Source: Podarcis raffonei (taxonomy: Eukaryota; Chordata; Lepidosauria; Squamata; Lacertidae). From it: a stretch of DNA of 64,000 nucleotides. Within the stretch, counting starts at the first letter, position 1. Every line of letters begins with the position of its first letter. The translations under genes and the position numbers were made by a program. Positions 49,869-60,373 of the stretch are shown here, in pieces. Below the pieces are notes generated by a model. It worked only from the letters and a program-made list of their open reading frames with translations. It was not told the DNA's origin and did no database searches. The DNA lies in the NCBI RefSeq assembly GCF_027172205.1, contig NC_070614.1, positions 42,709,001-42,773,000 of the forward strand, in the 5' to 3' direction.

Positions 49869-50819
49869 ATGGAGTTGGCCAATGGAACTGATGTCACAGA
49901 ATTCATTTTGCTGGGATTTGCAGGAGGGCAAAAGAAACATTTGTCGTTGCTCCTTTTTTTGACTGTTCTTTATGTGGTCACCTTGGCTGAGAACATAATC
50001 ATTATCACACTGGTGGTTCTAGACACCCACTTGTCACGAATTCCCATGTATTTCTTTCTGAGCAACTTCTCCTGGCTGGAGATGTGCTACGTATCCACCA
50101 CTGTACCCCGCATGCTCTTTGATCTGGTGACCCGTCATGGGAAAATTTCCTTCCAGGCTTGTTTTCTCCAGTTCTACATCTTTTTCTCTCTTGGTGGAAT
50201 GGAAGGTTTCTTTCTCTCAACTATGGCTTTCGATCGGTACTTGGCAATATGCTACCCACTACGTTACCCACAAATTATGTCCCAAAGTGCCTGCAATACC
50301 CTTGTGGCTGCTTGTTGGATTGTTGGCTTTCTGTGGTTTATTATACCAGTGAGTTTGATCTCCAAGTTGTCCTTCTGTGGACCAAATGTCATTGACCATT
50401 TGTTGTGTGATCCTGGGCCACTTCTGTCTCTGGCCTGCCCGCCACTAGGAAATGTTCCTTTCATCCATCAGATTTTTGTGAAAACGGTGGTTTTCATCAA
50501 CTTATCCTGCATCGTGCTGTCCTATAGCATTGTGATTTTCACTCTGATGAAAACTGCTAACCAAGGCAGTTGTAGGAAGGCTTTCTCCACAGTATCATTT
50601 CACCTAGTAGTGGTGACTATTTTCTATGGTTCTGTAGCAGGGGTATACTTAGCTGATCTAGGTGGAGAAAGCCACTCAGAAAGCCAAGTCAGAAAGGCAG
50701 CAGCACTCTTCTACACTGCCATTACACCTTTCCTTAATCCCCTGGTCTACTGCCTGAGGAATGATCAGATGAAAGAGGCAGCAAGGAAGTTGTTCGAGAG
50801 AATGAAAAAATGGTGGTGA
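49869..50819 (+). CDS. Odorant receptor, class II, intact single exon (316 aa)
   Basis: A G-protein-coupled receptor of olfactory sensory neurons. One uninterrupted exon of 316 codons, the usual OR length. Motifs: N-glycosylation site Asn5-Gly-Thr; IPMYFFLSN at about 58-66; Cys98 for the extracellular disulfide; MAFDRYLAICYPLRYP at 119-134 (the DRY motif region); the extracellular loop 2 cysteines 170, 180 and 190 with FCGPNVIDHLLCD; SYSIVIF at 219-225; KAFSTVSFHL at 237-246 (usually a Cys follows Ser-Thr; here Val); and PFLNPLVYCLRN at 287-298. The His-Leu-Leu-Cys-Asp-Pro loop suggests an OR6/OR11-like family, but I do not assign one. It is a lone OR between two V2R blocks, with a decayed OR fragment 0.8 kb downstream. 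Confidence 0.95.
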   Translation: MELANGTDVTEFILLGFAGGQKKHLSLLLFLTVLYVVTLAENIIIITLVVLDTHLSRIPMYFFLSNFSWLEMCYVSTTVPRMLFDLVTRHGKISFQACFLQFYIFFSLGGMEGFFLSTMAFDRYLAICYPLRYPQIMSQSACNTLVAACWIVGFLWFIIPVSLISKLSFCGPNVIDHLLCDPGPLLSLACPPLGNVPFIHQIFVKTVVFINLSCIVLSYSIVIFTLMKTANQGSCRKAFSTVSFHLVVVTIFYGSVAGVYLADLGGESHSESQVRKAAALFYTAITPFLNPLVYCLRNDQMKEAARKLFERMKKWW

Positions 50820-50904
50820 ACTGGAGAACACTGGTGGTGTGAAGATGTTGAAAGAAGAAAATGAAGTGGAAGACCCAACCAGTCACCCAAAGAGATAAAA
50901 CTCA

Positions 50905-51605
50905 TATTCTATTTTTTGTTTTTCAAAAATTGTATTGATTAGTTACTTAAAAAGTGCAACATAGCAAAAAAACAAAAATAAACAAATAATCCAATATTTA
51001 AACCATCATGCATCACAGGCTGGAAGGACAAAAGTACAAAGATACAACATTGCTTCAAGGGGATGATAAAGAATTAATTCATACAAAGATTTCCTTTTCA
51101 AATAATAAAGATTTCTCCAGCTGTGAATTCTATTATTTTTAAGACTAAATGTTCTATATTGCCTTAAATGAACCAGCCATTTGCATATACTAATGGCACT
51201 GAGTGACCATGTGCCTCAGTATTTGTATAAAAATATAATCATGCCACACACACACACACAAATTAAGTCAAACTCTGCCTTTTAGATACTTTTAGTTCAA
51301 GAAGGGCAACTTGACAAATCCTTGAATACCAACAATCCAAATGATTAAGATTAAAGGTCTTCCAGGATTTGGCAATAGAGCCCCGGACTGCTGTTAAGAG
51401 ATGATAAGTATGTTCTTTATTTTTCAAATCTCATTCTGTTACCGCATATAGATACAAAAGTGCCAGGTGAAATTATTGGGTAATTGTTTGGTTGTCAAAG
51501 AGCTCTCAGTGAATACATTCAGCCTTCTTTGAGCAGTCCCACCACATGTACTTATATGTACCAACTATGTGGAAGGGCCCCCACCCCAAAAATGTCCCTA
51601 GTTGC
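50905..51605 (-). mobile_element. Old L1 LINE 3' fragment
   Basis: A T-rich start with CAAAAATTGTATTGATTAGT is the 3' end read backward. Near 51535-51560, on the minus strand, is TYKYMWWDCSKKAE, the L1 ORF2 Met-Trp-Trp-x-Cys block also seen in the other L1 copies here. Heavily decayed. Confidence 0.6.
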
Positions 51606-51609
51606 CTGC

Positions 51610-51705
51610 TATGACTTGGTGGCTGCTTGTTGGATTGTTGGATTTTGTTGATTTCTTATCCCAGTGTCTTTGATATCCAAGTTGTCCTTCTGTGAACCCA
51701 GTAAA
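51610..51705 (+). pseudogene. OR gene fragment
   Basis: About 95 bases match the intact OR (50296-50385) in the TM4 to loop 2 region, including GGCTGCTTGTTGGATTGTTG and CCAAGTTGTCCTTCTGTG. The rest of that receptor is absent, so it is a relic of a second, tandem OR copy cut by the adjoining L1. Confidence 0.85.
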
Positions 51706-51869
51706 GCCATGAGAATCAGTAACTTAACGTTAACAACAACAACAACATGTAAAATATTACGTGTCTGTTCCATAGCAAATCAAAGCAGGGCTTTCAGATT
51801 TTCTTCCTCTGTTCTGATCTATGATGCACACCTGTTGCCTGTTCTTTCTGAAAACAGCTAAAAAGACAA

Positions 51870-52035
51870 TAATATAAATGAATGAACAGACATGAATGCA
51901 TAAAATGTCTGTCAAATGCAGACTTCTCTTGTGATGCTCTTTTCTGAATATCTTATTATACAGAAACCCTTCATTCTTGATGTTAGTCAGCAGGAACCTT
52001 GGTATCTCTTGCCACCCAAGAGAACTTAACCACGC

Positions 52036-52088
<53 letters not shown>

Positions 52089-52215
52089 TGAATAACATGT
52101 CCACTTTTAAGACAAATGCAAACTTTTTCTGTGGTACTCTTTTCTTATGAATATCTCATTATACAGAAGGCCTTTTTTATGTGAATCAGTAGATGCCTCA
52201 ATATCTCTTGCTATC
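51870..52215. repeat. Diverged direct duplication around a (TA)n run
   Basis: Two related ~130-150 base segments (about 51880-52015 and 52090-52212) share stretches such as TCTTTTCT...GAATATCT(T/C)ATTATACAGAA and ATCTCTTGC. Between them is an uninterrupted TA run (about 52040-52085). No coding potential. Confidence 0.6.
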
Positions 52216-52261
52216 CGGGGAGACAAAATGTCTGCAATGTCTCACAGAAATTGTAATTCTG

Positions 52262-52955
52262 TTTTTTTTAAAGAAATATTTATTAAAGTTTTACAAAAAC
52301 ATATAATAAAGGAAAAAAGAAAAATAAAGATAAAAGCACAGAAAAAAATAAGAAAAATTAAAAACAATTCCATTTTTCATAACTTAAAACTCATTTGCTT
52401 GTTTCTTTGATCTCCTCACACCTCCCCTTCTTGTATTCCCATTTGAATAATCAAATCAGCAAATCCTTACCCTCTTTCATTTATCTTAGCTCTATATCTT
52501 AACATTTTATAACTCTGTATTTTCATCCATTATCAATTCATTTTTGCATATTCTTATTAACTTTGTTGCTAATACCACTTATTTCCAATTCAGCATCATT
52601 TTCACATTCATTAATTTTACAGTGTTTCTGCAAATAATCTTTAAATTTCTTCCATTCTTCTTCCACCAACTCTTCTCCCAGGTCTCGGATTCTGCCAGTC
52701 ATTTCCGCCAATTCCATAAAGTCCATCACTTTCATCTGCCACTCTTCCAGGGTGGGTAGATCTTGTGTCTTCCAATACTTTGCAATAAGTATTCTTGCTG
52801 CTGTTGTTGCATACATAAAAAACGTTCTATCCTTCTTTGGCACCAATTGGCCGACTATGCCCAGGAGAAAGGCCTCTGGCTTCTTCAGAAAGGTATCTTT
52901 AAATACCTTTTTCATTTCATTATAGATCATCTCCCAGAAAGCCTTAATCTTAATC
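52262..52955 (-). mobile_element. L1 LINE 3' fragment with 11-base target duplication
   Basis: Encodes the last ~110 residues of L1 ORF2 (MIYNEMKKVF, RTFFMYATTAARILIAKYW, LPTLEEWQMKV, WKKFKDYLQKHC), the 3' UTR and an A tail (T run at left). TTGTAATTCTG is present at 52251-52261 and 52956-52966. Same family as 56682-58920. Confidence 0.9.
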
Positions 52956-54689
52956 TTGTAATTCTGAATAGGTGATTATCTCACTTATAATTATCTAATT
53001 AATTGTGATTACATGCTACTACTTCTTCCGGTCTCAAGGCAGCTGTAGTAACCAAGACGAAAACTACAAGATACAAGGATTCAATAACTATCCCCCATCC
53101 AGTTTGGTCTGAGGGCTTTGTAAATCAGATCATGGACATTTTAGAAGGCATAGTCTGAGCCACACATCATCCTGTATGGGGCCATTCAAATCAGGCTGTG
53201 GGACTCAGCACAGAACCCAGTTAGGTATAATGTGGAGGCAACAGAATGGGTGTAGAGAAGGAATTCTTTCACAGAAGCTACTGCCACTGGCAGTCCTGTT
53301 CTTTTTGCCTCTGGTGGCATATAAGACACCTGACATCAAATGCAGTGTCAGCAACTCTCTTCCTATTCTTCACAAGTTTTATCAACAAGGAGACTTCATC
53401 ATTGCCAGCATTGTCAGATATATAGATTTTCGATTCCAATCAATTTCAGAGAACTGCCTTCTAATGACATCTTTGAAGGCACTGTGTAAGGCTTTGCTGT
53501 TTTTCTTTTTAAAAAAGTTCCTTTATAATGTCCTAACTATGCCACATTACCCTTCAGCATTTTGATGACCCTACTGTTTTCTGCTTAGGAGCGCTAAGTA
53601 TTTAAGAATTTCCAGGTTGTAGTGAAGGAACTGTGAGAGAGCTGTGACTGGGGTTGAGGATTCATTTTTAAATTTTGGTCCTTTTTATTTTTGAGCAACT
53701 ATGTTTACTGCTTTCTCTGGATTGTTACTTTAATATGGTCATATTTTATGAGAAAGTATTGATAAGTGGAAATTGCTGTCATTCAAAGGTAGAGCATCAT
53801 GGTACACAGGAGGTCACTTTTTCAATGCCTGGCATCTTGAGATAGGGCAGGGAAAGTTTCTTTAATAGAAATGTCAGAGATCCACAGACAGCCAATGTAG
53901 ACAATATGTCAGCTTCTTGGTTTCCTAAGTTGTATTTCATTTCATTTGATTTCTATCTGATCCCATTTTGAACAGCAACTCTACGGGTCATAGTCAACTA
54001 AAGCAATTGAAATCAAGAAAATTGTGTTACTTTTTTCAGTTTATGTAATTAAAGTCCTCCAACACCTGGAAATTTCAAAGATCCAGACCCAGAATACTGT
54101 ATCAGCATTGTGCAGGTGAAAACAAAATATAAAAGTACAGATGCATGTGACAATATTTCATAATGCTTATCTAGATCAGAACCATTATACTATAATGTAT
54201 TCAGTAATAATGTATTTAACTGAAGAGAAGCATATGTCACATTCTGAAAAAAATCCACTCTCACAGTGCAAGTAACTCTAATTACAGGATGATGACCCAG
54301 ATCTATCAGCATAGCCTGGCCTTGATATTTGCTTTAAAAGAGATCAATGAAAATCCCCAGATTTTACCTAACGTCACCTTGGGGTTTCATATCTATAATA
54401 GCTACTTTGACACAAGATGGACCTATCAAGCATCATTGGAACTTTTCTCTACACTGGACAGATTCACCCCCAACTACAAATGTGATAGTCAGAACAATCC
54501 AGGAGCAGTCATTGGGGGACCTGTCTCTGAAGTCTGTCTCTACATGGCAGATACCCTGTGCATCTATAAAATTCCTCAGGTATGCAGACAGTAGGAAAGA
54601 TAAACAAACCATTTGCTCATCTGTTTACTTGTAAAGGTTTTCCTTTTAACAGTTGTATTTGCAAGTGAGGCGTCCAGAAGTACGACTAT

Positions 54690-54845
54690 ATGAAAAGTCC
54701 TACTGAATCAGGCCAGGAACCTACCTAGCCCTGAATTCTTTTTTCAAAGAGGCCAACAAAATACCTGGAGGAAGTCCACAAGCAGGACATGAGTGTAACA
54801 TCACTGTCCACATTTGCCATACCCAGCAATTGGCATTCAGTATCT
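54690..54845. repeat. Unassigned interspersed repeat in G intron 2
   Basis: The layout ACTGAATCAGGCCAGGAACC...GGAAGTCCACAAGCAGGACATGAGTG...CCCAGCAATTGGCATTCAGTAT is that of a widespread squamate interspersed repeat as I remember it. Family not assigned. Confidence 0.4.
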
Positions 54846-54869
54846 AATTCGAGATGCTGTATGCTTGTA

Positions 54870-55066
54870 CAGTGGTACCTCGGGTTAGGAACTTAATTCA
54901 TTCTGGAGGTCTGATCTTAACCTGAAACTGTTCTTAACCTGAAGCACCACTTTAGCTAATCTCATCCTGAAGCAAAGTTCTTAACCCGAGGTACTATTTC
55001 TGGGTTAGCGGAGTCTGAACCTGCAGTGTATGTAACCTGAAGCATATGTAACCCGAGGTATCACTG
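54870..55066. mobile_element. Tigger-like MITE, internally deleted, in G intron 2
   Basis: CAGTGGTACC ends with TA at 54868-54869 and 55067-55068. The central GC-rich part seen in the other copies is missing. Confidence 0.88.
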
Positions 55067-55068
55067 TA

Positions 55069-55768
55069 CATAAGCTCCCACAGTTAAGATGTATTCAATT
55101 TGATTGCCAAAACCTTTAACATTTCAAGATATTACCTTGGAAAAACTCAGACATATAAAATATATAACTGAAAATGAGATCTTTCATGCAAATCCCAACA
55201 TATAGTAAAAAAGGATTATCCAGATGATCAGCAGATATATTGCTTTCAGTAAAGTTGTGCCCAGTCAGGGTTCCAAGCATGCAAAAAATAAAAGAGAACA
55301 TTAACAATGAACAATATGCAAAGGACCTTAAGCAGAGTCCTGGAATCCTGCAACACGACAATTAAATTGTGTTTTAGCCAGCAAAGGTATAACACTAACT
55401 TGAAGAGGAGAAAGTGAATAATATATGAAAAATTATGAACTACACTTCCTCTGCATATTGGAAGTAAATCATATTATTTCTATGGATTGCATGAGGAATT
55501 AACTGTATTATATAAATAACTTTTTATTATAACTAACCTATCAACCAAAAGTTGCTAATTGAATAAGAGCAGTGAGGAAGAGCATTTACTTTTTTGGTTT
55601 TGGAATTTAAGAAAGCTAATATTTAGATTGATGAGATATAAGGAAAAAGAATTTTAATGCAATGGACCGATGTTTCTGGGCTCTTCTCTCACTTTCCAGA
55701 TGTGAGGTTTACATTTCTTAGAAGAGGGTGACTTCCAACATACAACACTGAGTGACTTCACAAGTTTT

Positions 55769-55769
<1 letters not shown>
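55069..55769. other. G intron 2, nothing recognised
   Basis: AT-rich, no reading frame with similarity and no repeat ends found. Confidence 0.4.
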
Positions 55770-55806
<37 letters not shown>

Positions 55807-55862
55807 CTTCTTCTTCTTCTTCTTCTTCTTCTTCTTCTTCCTCCTCCTCCTCCTCCTCCCCC
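55770..55862. repeat. Compound (TGC)n(TTC)n(CTC)n microsatellite
   Basis: About 11 TGC/CTG units run directly into about 13 TTC units and then CTC units. The poly-Gln/Lys frames this produces are not genes. Confidence 0.95.
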
Positions 55863-56139
55863 TACACAGAGATGCCATGGGAAACCCCAATAATATTTGC
55901 CCCAATAATAATGTATTTGAGGTGTCTGTAATTTCTCTGTAGCAAAGTTCAGGGCCTGCCTCTCTCTCTCTCTCTTGCAGCAGCATCCCTGTTTGATTAC
56001 CTATTGGCCACTGTTTTCATGAATTTGTCCTTAATGAGAAATTTCTCACAGCAAATAATAATATTGTAATGGGAAATGGTGTTGCTCATGCGTAAAACTC
56101 CAAACTGCTCCAAGCAGGTTATATAGCTCCAACTTTCCC

Positions 56140-56500
56140 TGGTTTGACAGCGCCTTGCAACACGACTGTCTTAATCACTGCCAGAATCCGTCAGTGGGCG
56201 TTTCCTTAACTTCTTCCAACATAAAAATTCCTTGACAGCCAGTCTCCGCCTAGCTTCTCTGCGCGGAAGTCTTCTGCGCAGAGTAGGCGTGCCAAGCGGA
56301 GGTCCTGCGCTCTCCCCACTGATCTCACTGGAAGAGTCTCGGAGCCTTCCCTCCGAAGTACTCTCAGCCTCCCCTTTCTTCCTGGTGTCACCTTGGTTTC
56401 CTTCCCCAGCGGAAGCTCTCCCTCTCTCCTTGCTGGTTCCCTCCCCTGCATCCTCGGAGCGTCTTCCCTCTCCGTTGATCTCTGATGTCAGTTCCCTGAC
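56140..56500. other. GC-rich island in G intron 2, unassigned
   Basis: Clearly richer in G, C and CpG than everything around it, with GCGCGGAAG, TCTGCGCAG and GGAGCGTC-type segments. Frames of about 100 codons on both strands look low-complexity and match nothing I know. It could be a CpG-island-like promoter or the GC-rich part of an insertion. Confidence 0.4.
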
Positions 56501-56681
56501 AAATATGATGGGGAAATACTGCATTTTTTGCTTGCAATGAACAATCTCTATGTCTGACTGTTATGAGGACTTCTGGCATTTTTCTTGCCCATCATGTTAG
56601 TAAGATTTATTTTTTTAAAAAAATTAATTCCTGCTGTATCTTCTGTAGTGTCTCAGAATATTAAATTTAAATTCTCCTCTT

Positions 56682-58920
56682 TTTTTTAAATAAATGTTTA
56701 TTAAGGTTTTACAAATCAAAAAGTTCAACATTTCACATAGATCATTCCATTAAATAAAGCCCACAGAAAAAACAGAAAACAAAAATATATAGCAAAAAAG
56801 AAAAATAGAAAAAAGAAAAATCCACCTTTTAAATTTATAGAATTCCATATCCCTCTGTCCTGACCTCCTCACATCTCCCTTTTTTGTGTTCCTCTTTATT
56901 CCAATCTAATTCAGCAAGTTCAAACCCTTATTCAAACCATACTTACAATTATATTTTTCTAATTATTATGTCCCAAGTTTTCGTTGTCTTAGCCCATTCC
57001 TCATCTTATAAAGACATAATTTTATTCTGTTCATAACCCCTTCTCCTTTTTTAAAAAATTCTTCTTTTCATTCACATTTAACCAAATCCCACATGCCCTG
57101 TTACCTTCACTTCCCACATCATGTTAACACTCAGACATTTTGCAATGTTTTTGTAAATAGTCCTTAAACTTTTTCCAGTCCTGTTCCATCAGTTCTTCTC
57201 CCTGGTCCCGAATTCTGCCAGTCATTTCAGCCATCTCCATGTAGTCAATCACTTGCATCTGCCACTCTTCCACGGTGGGTAAATCTTGTGTCTTCCAATA
57301 CTTGGCGAGAAGTATTCTTGCTGCTGTTGTTGCATACATAAAAAATGTTCTGTCTTTCTTTGGCACCCGTTGGCCAACTATGCCCAAAAGGAAGGCCTCT
57401 GGTTTCTTAGGAAAGGTAAATTTAAATACCTTCTTCAGTTCATTATATATCATTTCCCAGTAAGCCTTAACCTTTGGGCATGTCCACCAAAGGTGAAAGA
57501 ATGTTCCCTCAGCTTCTTTACATTTCCAGCACTTATTGTCAGGCAGGTGATAAATTTTTGCAAGCTTAACTGGGGTCATGTACCACCTGTAAATCATTTT
57601 CATAATATTCTCTCTTAAGGCATTACATGCCGTGAATTTCATACCGGTGGTCCACAACTGCTCCCAGTCAGCAAACATAATGTTATGACCTATGTCCTGC
57701 GCCCATTTAATCATCGCTGATTTAACCGTTTCATCCTGAGTGTTCCATTTTAACAGCAAGTTATACATCTTTGACAAAATCTTAGTTTTTGGTTCTAACA
57801 GTTCTGTTTCCAATTTTGATTTTTCCACCTGGAAACCAATTTTCTTGTCCAAATTGTAGGCCTCTCTTATTTGATAATAATGAAGCCAATCTCGCACTTT
57901 GTCTTTTAATTTCTCAAAACTCTGCAGTTTCAGTCTATCACCTTCTTGCTCCAAAATTTCCCAATATTTTGGCCATTTGGCCTCCATATTAAGTTTTTTC
58001 TAAGACTTAGCTTCCATAGGTGACAACCACCTTGGGGTTTTACTTTCCAGCAGATCTTTATATCTTGTCCAGACATTAAACAAAGCTTTCCTGACAATAT
58101 GGTTTTTAAATGCCTTATGTGCTTTAACCTTGTCGTACCACAGATATGCATGCCACCCAAAAACATTATTAAAACCTTCTAAATCCAGAATGTCCGTGTT
58201 CTCAAGAAGCAGCCAGTCTTTTAACCAGCAAAATGCTGCTGATTCATAGTACAATTTAAGGTCTGGCAGGGCAAATCCACCTCTTTCTTTTACATCAGTT
58301 AAAATTTTAAACTTAATTCTGGGTTTCTTGCCCTGCCAGACAAATTTAGAAATATCTCTCTGCCACTTCTTGAAACAATCCATCTTGTCCAAAATTTGCA
58401 AAGATTGAAACAAAAATAACATTTTTGGCAAAACATTCATCTTTATAGCTGCAATTCGACCCAACAAGGAAAGCTTCAAATTAGACCAAATTTCTAAATC
58501 CTTTTTTACTTCTGACCAACATTTTTCATAATTATCTTTAAATAAGTTCAAATTTTTTGCAGTCATATTAATCCCTAGGTATTTCACTTTCTTAACAACA
58601 GTTAAACCTGTTTCATTCTGAAACCTGTCCTTCTCTATTGGTGTTAAATTCTTCTCTAATACTTTAGTTTTTGACTTATTTAATCTAAATCCTGCCACAT
58701 GACCAAATTCTTTGATCAATTCCAAAGCTCTTTTCATACTAGATTCCGGCTCCTGTACAGTCAAAACTAAATCATCTGCAAAGGCTTTCAATTTATATTG
58801 TTTAGCTCCGACCTGTATTCCTTTAATGGACCGGTCCCTTCTGATCATGTTCAGCAGCACCTCCAGGACCGAAATAAATAATAATGGAGAGATAGGGCAG
58901 CCCTGACGTGTTCCTTTTTC
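56682..58920 (-). mobile_element. L1 LINE, 5'-truncated, with perfect 20-base target duplication
   Basis: Minus-strand frames 58000-58860 and 57124-57987 encode the reverse transcriptase (AFADDLVLTVQEPE, VKYLGINMT, LSLLGRIAAIKMNVLPK) and the C-terminal block (NKCWKCKEAEGTFFHLWWTC, TFFMYATTAARILLAKYW). A 3' UTR and A tail follow at the left (T run at 56681). Identical 20-base copies lie at 56662-56681 and 58921-58940. The frame changes once between the two parts near 57990-58010, so it is inactive. The exact duplication and good frames mark it as fairly recent. Confidence 0.93.
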
Positions 58921-58940
58921 TAAATTTAAATTCTCCTCTT

Positions 58941-59535
58941 ACATTTTAGAAAGATTAGATTTTCCCCCACACTCAGTTCTGTAGCTTCATTTGGAGTTAT
59001 TTCTATTTTTTGTGTGTGTTTTCTGACTTATTTTTGTAGATGATTTTTAACAGCATTAAAGGCTTTCTCCCACTCTGTAAATAAAGAGGCGTGGGGACTT
59101 TGTTCTTTGTCATTAACTGCTTCCACCATCACTGTTGCAGAAGTGATCTCTCTGTGTTCAGGCTTCTGCCCCTTCTTGGCCAGTTTGTGTACATTGTTCC
59201 TACCTCAATTCTCCATATAAGATTATAGGAAGATTATAGGAATAGGAGACTCATAGTTATGAAGTTTGATGCATTTGTATGCAAGAACAAATAAATCCTT
59301 AAGAAGATGAACAATTCCATTTAAATGGATGAAATCAGTTATAAAAACAGGGGTCAGAGCCGCTTAGCCAAAGGCTAGATGTACTAGATTTAAATTAAGG
59401 AGGAGAGCAAAGGAGAATAAACTCTTTCCCTCAGACAGTTTGTTGTACATTAATATGCACCATTCAAGAGCTCAGAATATAGAAGAGGATTTAAATCATG
59501 GCAAAACTAATTCCATAAAGAAAGCATTAAAAAAG
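58941..59535. other. G intron 2, nothing recognised
   Basis: No gene or repeat identified by eye. Confidence 0.4.
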
Positions 59536-59537
59536 AA

Positions 59538-59821
59538 AAGGTAAAGGACCCCTGACAGTTAAGTCCAGTCACAAACGACTCTGGGGTTGCGGTGCTCATC
59601 TCGCTTTACTGGCTGAGGGAGCTGACATTTGTCTGCAGACAGTTCTTCCAGGTCATGTGGCCAGCATGACTAAGCTGCTTTGACCTGCTTTCAAACTGCT
59701 AGGTTGGCAGGCCCTGGGACTGAGCAACAGGAGCTTACCCAGTTGCGGAGATTCGAACCTCTGACCTTCCGATCGGCCAGCCCTAGGCTCAGTGCTTTAG
59801 ACCACAGTGCCACCCATGTCC
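59538..59821 (-). mobile_element. Sauria SINE in G intron 2
   Basis: GGTAAAGGACCCC tail at the left, tRNA-like head at the right (CACAGTGCCACCC...), with a B-box-like GAGATTCGAACC. Shorter than the copy at 5966 because part of the body is missing. Confidence 0.85.
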
Positions 59822-60373
59822 CAAAGAGAGCATAGGGGGAAATTTTGTCATCTGATAGGGACAAAGCACAGGGCAAACTCTTCCCTCATTTGCAAAAGGC
59901 ACTGCTTAAATTTGCAACTTCTGTTTTTACATCTGACATAGACTCCAATTCAAAGATACTCTCAATTCTCATTGGGACCTGGCTCCACTTCCCACCTGAA
60001 CTCACCCGCCATGCACACATTAAAATAGATATTAACTAGCTGGATGGTAAGTGATAATATAAAAAATGAAAATATTGAAGTATTTGCTAAACTCTAGGTC
60101 CACACTCTGTGGGCTGCTGAAGTAACAACCAGTAACAATCAGCAGAGTGCTCACCTAACCTCCCTGAACTTGAGTCATTGCAATGTTTCAGGTGGGGAGG
60201 CAGGTGGGAGTGTCATATTGACTTCATCAGTGTAGCTGCACTGCACAAATCTTACTGCTGCTTCACCCCCCTACTCACCTTTCCAGAACATCACGGAATC
60301 TCTGAGCACACTTGCCCTATCCTGCTGGCCACTACTGGTCTCCTCACTTCTCAACTTTTTAAATTTCCATTAG
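59822..60373. other. G intron 2 end, up to exon 3
   Basis: No gene or repeat recognised. Ends at the acceptor TTCCATTAG before exon 3. Confidence 0.4.

Noticed and set aside
55654-55986. Lys/Gln-rich 110-codon frame
   Set aside because: Translation of a compound trinucleotide microsatellite.
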